A stretch of DNA of 64,000 nt from NCBI GenBank assembly GCA_964035545.1, contig OZ037768.1, forward strand, positions 23,338,819-23,402,818, given 5' to 3'. A model generated the notes under the pieces. That model was not told the DNA's origin. It made no database searches and saw nothing but the letters and a program-made list of their open reading frames with translations. A program made the position numbers and the translations under genes. The first letter of the stretch is position 1, and every line of letters starts with the position of its first letter. Origin of the DNA: Bugula neritina (lineage: Eukaryota; Bryozoa; Gymnolaemata; Cheilostomatida; Bugulidae). Positions 57,101 through 64,000 of this stretch are shown here, piece after piece.

Positions 57101-57459
57101 TTCAACCTGTGAAAGCTGCATATGCACTTTCTTTATGCGTTTTGTTCAACTAAGTTCTCCTATACTTGAATACCAATGTAGATCACTGAATAGGTGTAAC
57201 GTTTATTATACATTATATACATTAATATACTAACCATGCTATTGCATTGTCTTTCATGTACTGTCGGCAGTCGTGTCATGTCATGTCGGCAATATACCTG
57301 ATTACATCACTTCCTGTTGTAGGTAAACTCTTGTCGGAGATATCAGATAATGAGGAGAGAGGGTCTTCTACATGTGATCTAGCAGTGTCTGGGGAGACCT
57401 TGATTGTACTCAAATCTGGATTTGGTGGCAATAAGGTGCTGTTTTACCGGCTGAACTGA
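45162..57459 (+). CDS. TRIM-like gene C (RING, B-box x2, coiled coil, propeller), intact
   Basis: Coding exons: 45162-45322, 45554-45710, 45849-46032, 46206-46387, 54043-54213, 55049-55157, 55882-56610, 57323-57459. They total 1830 nt, exactly 610 codons including the stop. The RING (C12 to C53, C3HC4 spacing) is followed by B-box 1 from C76, B-box 2 from C135, two coiled-coil exons with an EELNRYMEREVG helix, and an NHL-like propeller of about 280 residues (blades with repeated VAVYKDKLY- and ITVYSLAG-type strands). By family it is a probable E3 ubiquitin ligase whose propeller binds an unknown partner. It is the only complete copy here without an insertion in an exon. Intron 4 is swollen to 7.7 kb by an antisense retroelement; introns 5 and 6 contain MITEs. 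Confidence 0.92.
46760..47165 (+). other. Promoter-like block, possible solo LTR, in gene C intron 4
   Basis: A CCAATCAG box (near 46943) stands about 25 bases before a GATATAAACAGC TATA-like box, with a moderately GC-rich stretch between 46860 and 47010. The block opens with TGTAGTGGC near 46770, reminiscent of the LTR start TGTAGTGAG, but I could not find a matching ACTACA end or a second copy. It could be an old solo LTR or an unrelated promoter. Confidence 0.3.
47290..47366 (+). other. TATA box and hairpin in gene C intron 4
   Basis: TTATATAAAGGGG is followed by an inverted repeat around GTGGATAACGTATCCAC, whose stem extends outward with CTCC/GGAG and GGCTCC/GGAGCC. This looks like a small structured transcript leader or a MITE-derived piece. 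No coding frame follows. Confidence 0.35.
47636..47735. repeat. Degenerate 15-bp repeat (AATAGACAATTGGAA)n
   Basis: Six or so units of the type AATAGACA(A/T)TTGGAAA follow one another with one-base changes. Sequence 47736-48334 beyond it shows nothing I can name. Confidence 0.8.
48335..48945 (-). pseudogene. Zinc-finger 3' ORF of the degenerate retroelement
   Basis: After frame correction by eye the end reads CRQCRKTYSSARQL, then FCPFGEYSYQRDYVLRHQRIARC and a CMFVVDEI end. The Cys/His pattern parallels the 3' ORF of the young element (CQVC ... FCPCGFHDV ... VHKLSC). The upstream part (48560-48941) is a Pro/Ser-rich frame. A stop and a frame change interrupt it. Confidence 0.6.
49896..50786 (-). 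pseudogene. Integrase region of the degenerate retroelement
   Basis: The zinc-binding part has THKQAHAG and CEICLASKH; the core has WQVVAVDLTGPM (first Asp), FGLPEQIHTD (second Asp) and, in a shifted frame, PYHLQGNGVVEQNN (Glu). So all D,D,E positions are visible, but in two frames separated near 50300. It would have joined the cDNA to host DNA. The Pro-rich C-terminal extension follows at 49201-49569. Confidence 0.8.
51042..51530 (-). pseudogene. RNase H domain of the degenerate retroelement
   Basis: The open stretch reads DYILDTNISNHSVGAALSQV, VAYYSKTLTATEKNY, TTRKEFLEVVKAVK and FRLQTDHASLIW, the typical Ty3/gypsy RNase H signature (D-S--GVGAVL, Y-T-ExE, TDH--L). The first motif has Asn where Ala/Ser is usual (DTNIS), still with the Asp. 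Confidence 0.85.
51711..52225 (-). pseudogene. Reverse transcriptase domain of the degenerate retroelement
   Basis: Two overlapping frames carry WRFCVDYRKFNSVTI, PLPRIDESLDAL, then MLPFRLTSAPATFQRLM and LIYLDDIIV with the catalytic YLDD, ending TYLGHVVG. A frameshift near 52020 separates the first motifs from the palm. Order and motifs are diagnostic of Ty3/gypsy RT. Confidence 0.88.
52332..53290 (-). pseudogene. Protease-to-RT linker and protease remnant of the degenerate retroelement
   Basis: The linker reads ELVCFDKFGRPLVNRVQVVQ (52790-52930). Further upstream, in broken frames, FPVYGIITLPRR and FIVSQLKED align with FYGIIELTGYV and FIVGQLNED of the young element. The DSG active site is not recognisable. 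Beyond 53290 the DNA is AT-rich and no gag is seen. Confidence 0.6.
53291..54042. other. Rest of gene C intron 4
   Basis: The minus strand at 53395-53550 has a short open stretch (LMIDCGASTDKY) resembling the D(S/C)GAST context of retropepsins, perhaps from the same or another retroelement. The remainder is AT-rich and ends at the acceptor of exon 5 (TGGTTTAG, 54042). Confidence 0.35.
54371..54665. mobile_element. MITE with TTAA duplication in gene C intron 5
   Basis: A 295-bp element whose ends are inverted repeats of about 28 bases, GGGCGCTTTCGAATTCCC, then TACGC(G/A)TAGG. TTAA flanks it at 54367-54370 and 54666-54669. TTAA targets point to a piggyBac- or Kolobok-type source, although the GGGCGCTTTCG end also recalls Harbinger elements. 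The GC content is well above that of the intron. Frames inside it are not genes. Confidence 0.88.
55187..55753. mobile_element. Long-inverted-repeat (foldback) MITE with TA duplication in gene C intron 6
   Basis: The two halves are inverted copies of each other over about 230-270 bases each. Shared strings include GTGTGAAGACTATTGC, AATTTGAAGTTGTCT and AAATCAGTAGAAATT. Ends read GACC-CTTTCACA and, reversed, GACCTTTTTCACA, within TA on both sides. TA targets suggest a Tc1/mariner-type origin. If transcribed in the intron it would form a long hairpin. Confidence 0.85.
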
Positions 57460-58560
57460 ACAGGTAAAACGTATTTTAAAAGATTGAGACTCATCGTACA
57501 CTAAACTAAAAAACTAACCTCTTTGTTAAATAAATATACCACAGATTTTTTATTTCAGTAGCAGCATTTCACACTGTTTTCTTTCTCATTATGAAAATCA
57601 TTTTTCTTGCCGTTTGTTAATCAGCTTTGATATTATTTTAAAGAAATAATCAAGTGCACTTTACTATACAGTATCATTGATTTATTGTGGAGATTTGTGT
57701 TATAGTATCACTATAATATTTAATAAATTTTCAGCCAGCAACATATTATATGCATACTGTGTTCACCAATGAGCCAAGAGAAGTTATAGTTCAATGGTGT
57801 TCACTTTTGTTATAAATATTTTGTAATATTTTATACTTTAAATAATGAAAATATTTTACTATAGTTTACCAGTTTCGTTTATTTACTATGAACATTATAG
57901 GTGTTGAATTTAATTATTTATTGGCTAGCAACATGTATATATGATGTACACTTTGCCATTGTGTATATTATTATTGTTTTGTTCTTTAGATCTATGTGAG
58001 AATCATTCCATAGACTGAGTTTCAGTAACCAGGTGATGATGCTTTTAGGGACGGTACACTAGCGTACCATACTGACAATCAAAGTTCCTCAACAAGAAAC
58101 ACCATACTAAATAGTGAGGAATATATTTGTGTTTCCTGTAGAATACACAAAGACTATTTAACAAACACTTTACATCTGTTAATATAAGATATATAGTTAT
58201 ATGTTTATATACCTTGTCACACAACTCTCCTTTACTATAGTATATACTTACACTGTAATAATATTCACCTAGTTATATCCTACAGTAGCATAGCTATTCA
58301 CCGAGATAGTATTTTATTATGTGATGTATAGTGGGATAACATTATATATATAGACAGTGGTTTTTGTTGTTTTTTGTTTTCATTCAACAGTTGTTTAAAA
58401 ACATCATCTTTATTTGTGAGTGAAATTCAAAACATATTATATCATGTTTGTTACACATTAAAAAATATTCATTCAATAATGTCTAAGTTACTTGGACAAC
58501 AAAATAAACAAAAATTACCTGATGCATGTATTTAAAATACAAATGCTGAAGCTGGTTGAC
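57460..58560 (+). other. 3' flank of gene C
   Basis: Conserved with the gene B flank at 43840-44290 (see there). It probably contains the 3' UTR, possibly in a separate exon after an acceptor near 57990. No open frame. Confidence 0.5.
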
Positions 58561-58590
58561 TCAACACCAGCTGTTATTAACATAGCCTGA

Positions 58591-58745
58591 GGGTTCTACG
58601 ATGGAACTGAGGCAATTGTGATGAGATGTTCTTGTAATCTTCCAGACTATATAATATCTCTGCTGGGTTTAATCAGTCAACGTACCACCATAACATGTGT
58701 ATTACTGGACCAGTACCTTTACCAGCCAAAACAGTACATAGCATA
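58591..58745 (+). pseudogene. Fragment of an unidentified exon, copy 2
   Basis: One frame reads GFYDGTEAIVMRCSCNLPDY. After a 2-base TA insertion the next frame reads NISAGFNQSTYHHNMC and TGPVPLPAKTV. The copy at 3483-3625 (minus) shows the same residues. Cys-rich short motifs suggest an extracellular protein. It lies about 1.1 kb after gene C. Confidence 0.45.
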
Positions 58746-61500
58746 CATATATAGTATATATATATATAATATACAATATAGTATCAGAGACAGACAACTT
58801 CTCTATGCATACAGCTTTGTATATCAACTCTTACAACTGCACTGTTTGTAATTTTATGTTTCATAAATGATATGGATACAAAGCAAAATATGTTGGTCAA
58901 TTGTTTCTAGTAGTTTATTGTAACTAAAAGTTGATATGTTTATGAAGGCAAAGTATGACAATAATAATTAGTAAGGTAGTTTATTTGTAACTAATATCAA
59001 GTTAATTATTAACAACATATTAAGAGTAAAGTAAAGAAAAATAAGAAAACAAAGAAGATAACATTAAAACAGAATACAATAGATTGCATGAGTTGATATT
59101 TTATATGATATAATTATAAGTATAGTCTAGACGTGTTTGCGGTTCCAGTTTTATTTGTCTAACAAAATATAGCAGACTGTATAATTGAAAAGCTTGTTAC
59201 GGGTGGGGAACATATTCAAAAGACTGATTGTCAAGAAGAGACATTCAGAGTGAACTCTGATGTCATGTTGCTTTTTGATGCAAAAACATGCATATTGATT
59301 ACATAGTTACTGAGTTATATCTACAATTTTATGAAACCCTCAGGTGTAACGAATACAATTATAATCTATAAAATATTTATAATTTGCTAACGTTACATTC
59401 ATAAGACAATGTCACAAAAAGAATCTCTTTAATTATGAAAATAGTTTAGCCAATGTAGACTTGCAGGTAATTTGCTACATCAAATCAACAAAACTATTCA
59501 CTACCTGCGATATAGAAATAATTTATTATTACCACAGTAATTGGTTTCGCCATTGTTAGCTCTCTGGCTGTATGTTATTGTCTACAGATATCTGTTAATT
59601 ACATCTTTTTACGTTGAACAATATATGCAGAAAGTATATAAGACTATAAAGATATGATAGAAGCACAAACTGTATACTTGAATAAGTTGAACACAGATTC
59701 CATATTTTACAGAATAAAAGATACGAACATCCAAATTCTAAGGTAGAGCGAATCAAACTACACTGAGTTATTACGCAATGTCTTTCCCATTGTATGATGT
59801 CACAACAATCAAAATACTACACAAATATTATATACAATCATATAATGATTGAGAATAATCATGTGTTTTATATTACTCTCATAATGCTTTATTGTTGGAC
59901 TTATACATGTCATAATTATAGTATATTATATATGTCACTCAATTCACATGTAGAAAAAAAAACACAATTATGATATACATCATCATGTGAGAAGTTATAT
60001 ATAGAGATATCATATTGTACCTGACTCTTTCTGGACCACCTGTATATTCTCTGTGTTCTTTTATTTGGTGTAAATGCATGAAATATAATATATTCTATAA
60101 ACTCTGCAAGACAGAATTCATATATGGAAGTTACCAGCCAATTAAATGCATGTCTGGAAATTAGTGATTAATTGCTCACTTGAGTGAAATTGTTTTCTTT
60201 CATGAAGGCTAATAAGTGGATGTTTTTGAACTCTTGAAGCTTTTACAAAATCACAAAATTTAAAATTGAGAAAAACTGTATAACCTAAAATTCTGCACAT
60301 TAGATGGCTACATCCGCGCTAATAGGCTATAATATATATTATATTATAGTCATGAGTGTGGCTGTACAGTGAACAGAGGCAAATGCACGTAAAATTGGAA
60401 TTATCTTCTTTTTGAATTCCAGACTGTTCGAAAAACGTAGTGCAGTGTCGTATTCCTAGTAATATGTGTCGTAGTGAATAGATTGATAAAGAACTTACAT
60501 AATCTTTTGCTAATCTACGATGAGTAAAGGACGAGAAAGCGCTGTTGTGACGTCATTTTATAGCGATGCAAGTATTCATCTTAACAAAGAAGGGAATTCC
60601 CCGTCATCCATAATAATTTACTAACTAAATTCGCAGACTCACCGTCAGTTCGGTGGATGTTTTTATACTACATCAATACATGCTAACTGAACCATTAATG
60701 GCTCAAAGCTTCAAAACTAATTATACTGTATTATTTATGATGAGAAATATTATAATTTTTGTCTAAGATTCTGCAATTGCTCCAGGCTCATTTCAATTTC
60801 ATTTAATAAACTTCTCCCAAATTTCAAAGTGAAACTCAAACTGAGTGAGTGAATGAGTGAATACGTGAAGTTAATCAAATTCAAAAATTGTTATCACTCA
60901 AGGCTGAAAAATCAAATGTTAATGACAGCTCATCAACGATTACATTTTGGCTTATAATTTTTACTACTTCGTGCTCTAAAGTAAAATTTGACTTCCTTTC
61001 AATTTCATTTTTTAACTTTGATTTTTACTCTAATCATTAATATTTAGTTTTTTTAAGTTCTCAATCACTTTTGTCATTTGGTGTGGTTGTAATGCTTTAT
61101 TCATATTCTTATTGATCGTGATTGTTGATGAATAACAATTAAGCTAGTTAATAATTTTGAGCATATCTTAAAACTAATATAGGTAGTCGTAATACTAATA
61201 AATCATTAAATGATATTTAATAATAATTGTATATTATTAATTATAACAGTGCTATGTTAATAATAAATTTAATATCACTTTCATTTTTACTATCATTTAA
61301 GATATTGATGTTTTTAATCCTATTAGTAGAAGTCGGAATTCTTTTACAAGACAAAAGTATCTAGCAAAAATATAATAATAATAATTATATATACTTTTGA
61401 AGTGCATTTATATAAGTAAAGCTTTTTTCTTTCTCTTCTCTGTAGGTGTAGGAAATTATGTATAACTCTTATATATTCTTACAGTTACCATAACACTTCA
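58746..61500. other. AT-rich intergenic DNA between genes C and D
   Basis: No frame, exon or RNA gene was recognised. A short G-run (AGGGAGGGGGGGGAGGCGG, about 61512-61530) marks the end, just upstream of gene D. Confidence 0.5.
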
Positions 61501-61606
61501 TTAACTGAAAAGGGAGGGGGGGGAGGCGGATCATTATTTCGAAGTGAATGAAATCTAACTAGTGATCTCAAGTTGAAATCTATGCTTCAGATTTGTGAGG
61601 TCAAAC

Positions 61607-64000
61607 ATGGCTGAAGCTGGAGCAGATGGACAGACTCAGTGTGGGTTTTGTTTTCTTCAAGAAGGTTTGGAAGATCCCAAATCTCTACCCTGTGGTCATG
61701 TTCACTGTTTACCTTGCCTTAATGGTGATTTTGGTGTTAACAATATGCTGAGATGTCCTTGGTGTGGGTGAGTTATATTCTATCAGCCTATTTCACCAGT
61801 TTATACTGTTGATAGCTGAATAACACAGCCAAATAATTTTTGCTTTCATGGTTGTTTTCAATGTGTAAAGTATTAGATTTTGAGTGTGGAGAGTTGAAAC
61901 TGTGATGAATATGTTATGTTATGAATAGCTGTTAACACAGTTTCTGTCATACATATAGTGTAAGTATAATGTATGCTGTGTTCTGTCTCTCAGAGTGATA
62001 TGTAATGTGAGTATAGAGAGTCTACCTTCTGCTAACATGGGAGATAATTCCACACCTTGTGACGTCTGTATGAAGAAAGGAGAACAGGATGTACTAGCAG
62101 TAATCTACTGTACCGTGTGTCGTAAACTCTTCTGCAGAAAACATGAAGAGGTAGTTTTTTGTTTGCTTTTATTCTTGCATTAAATTTCAAAGGTTTCAGC
62201 TTTAAAATTAAGCTCACTGGGCATTCAACTACAAACATTAAAACGAGTTTCTATATTTACTTGTTATAGCATCATGATGTCATGTTTGATGACCACCAAA
62301 AGATGGCCATGTCTGACTACAAACTAAAAGCTAAAAGACTGGAAGCAAGAGTCTGTCCTAAACATAAAGGACAAGCCTTATCTGTGGGATGTAAAGCATG
62401 TGTTCAGCTGTTTTGTGTGCAGTGCCTATCTGAGACCAAGTCTTGCAGTGCTGGTAAGTATCTATATACCTGTGTTATAGTACCTACTAAGATCTAATAA
62501 TCACTGTGACTGTAGTCACTATGTATATACTAACTGATACTTTGTTAGTAACTTGCTAAAGATATCAATATTAGGCTCAGTATTCTCATTATAACTGTTT
62601 GATTTATATACAGATTCAGAGCATGAGGTAGTGAGTCTAGACGCATTGATTAGGTACATCACAGATATAAATAGTCTGATTACTGCAGAAGAAAAAATGT
62701 CTGCCTTCTTTAAACAAATATCAAAAACTGTATCAGACTTTGATACTGAAACCAGCTGTTTGCTGGAAATGCTTCACACTCAGCGTGATCAACAGGTGAC
62801 TGGTATCTATTTTGTTTACCAAATGATAACAGCTGAGTTATTGAATCAAAGGGTTCTTCATTGAATTCTAAACTTTGTAAGTCTGTTTGAGATAGCTTTG
62901 GGATCTACTTACTTCATTCTTTTCTTTACTTCTGGTTTAGTTGGCTGCTATACAACTCAAGTATGACAAACTTGAGGAAAAATTCTTAGCTAACAGAAAG
63001 AAAGTCAGTGAAGAACTCAACAGACACATGGAGAGGGAAGTTGGAACTGTTTGGACTGAACTGAGTAACAATAGAAGGAAGATAGAAGCTCAACTTAGAC
63101 ATGATAACCAGGTGTGTTATATAGTACAGTCTGTGTGTTTGTTTGCCAAATTTCATATATGCGTTTGAAGAACTGGTGTGTTACTATAACTGTTAATTAG
63201 ATAGAGCCAACTTTTCATAAAGCCAGAAATCTGAGTTATGTCTAGGCTTCAGTTGTAAAAAATTAAATAACAGGAAATTATAAAGTAATAATTGTTCTTA
63301 CAAGCTTTAACCTTCTAACTTGTTATGTTATCACAGAAATATTGAGTTATATACAAGTCTAAGTTAGTTAAACTTCTAACTTTTAATAAAATCTCAGATT
63401 TCTAAAATTTGATTTATAATCTGTCAAATAATAGCTGATGGTGTGTAGACTTGTTAAATTATTGTTTTATGTTGTTTGCAGTTGTGTAATAAAATAGATA
63501 ATATTTCACAGGTGGATCTGGTTGAAGGATATAAAGATATTAAAGAGAGAATACAGAGACTTAGGTCTGTTGAAACTCCTAATTTAGAACTGCGTGATGC
63601 CGTGTCTCTAGAGGTCAAAGGTGAGTTAGCATGGTCAGTCAAGAGAATTTTATTCACAAAAAGTTTTTTGTCTAACTTCTAGATTTGTTCTAAAATATTT
63701 GCAAGATATTTCTATAATATTATATTTCTACCTGCAGAAGAGGCTAGAGATGTAGAAGTAGAAATATCGTCAGCTGCAGACATAAATATTAGCTCAGTTC
63801 ATGGAGTCAAAACATATTTTGCTGCTAAATCTTTCAAACTCTTCAAGACCATCAGCGTTTCTGATGGTTGCTCTTCTGTCTGTAGCTATGGAGGTAACAC
63901 TTACGTTGGGCTCCAGCACAACAGTGGTGGGATAGTTAGAATAGATGAAGAATTTAATATTACTAGGTTAGTTACTATTGTTGGAAGTGTAAGAGCAGTG
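61607..64000 (+). CDS. TRIM-like gene D, 3' end beyond the window
   Basis: Coding exons: 61607-61767, 61994-62150, 62270-62453, 62614-62795, 62941-63111, 63512-63620, 63738 to beyond 64000. Sizes and phases up to exon 6 equal those of genes A-C (161, 157, 184, 182, 171, 109). RING, two B-boxes and coiled coil are complete and open; the propeller has begun (INISSVHGV, then the conserved SVCSYGGNTYVGL strand). B-box 2 differs from the others: the usual FCLMC is FCVQC. Similarity to the other copies begins abruptly 6-7 bases before the ATG; the upstream DNA is unrelated to that of A-C, so this copy has a different promoter. Introns are short and free of recognisable transposons. Confidence 0.88.

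Overview
The window is metazoan nuclear DNA. It is AT-rich, has no operons, and its genes are split by GT-AG introns. It carries hAT-like elements, MITEs, Ty3/gypsy retrotransposons, and non-LTR elements with a restriction-like endonuclease. The expanded TRIM-like family and the TE mix suggest an early-branching marine invertebrate, perhaps a demosponge; this assignment is inference.

The backbone is four paralogous TRIM-like genes (RING, two B-boxes, coiled coil, NHL-like beta-propeller), each with the same eight coding exons and identical exon phases. Gene A (4299-11647, minus) and gene B (from 12714, plus) are divergent and share an inverted-repeat promoter region. Gene C (45162-57459, plus) is intact. 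Gene D (61607 to the window end, plus) is cut off in its propeller exon. The RING exon is almost identical in all four at the nucleotide level, whereas the propellers differ strongly. This would fit a family with a constant ubiquitin-ligase module and a diversifying recognition module, though function is inferred.

Mobile DNA has hit the cluster repeatedly. Gene A exon 4 is split by a 1.8-kb hAT-like element with an 8-bp target duplication. Gene B intron 1 holds a young LTR retrotransposon (12983-18338): its LTRs differ by one base, yet it lacks RT, RNase H and the integrase core. The last exon of gene B is split, with an 8-bp duplication, by a segment of about 20.5 kb (22846-43350) that looks like a giant hAT-like insertion and itself contains a dead non-LTR retrotransposon. 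Gene C intron 4 holds a decayed antisense Ty3/gypsy copy (about 48.3-53.3 kb) from a related family. Several MITEs with clear target duplications sit in introns of B and C.

At the left end is a small secreted-peptide gene (TATA box, signal-peptide exon, Asn/Gly-rich exon) followed by a 12-bp minisatellite of about 39 units. Large parts of 23-30 kb, 33-43 kb and 58.7-61.5 kb are AT-rich DNA with no recognisable gene. I saw no tRNA, rRNA or CRISPR.
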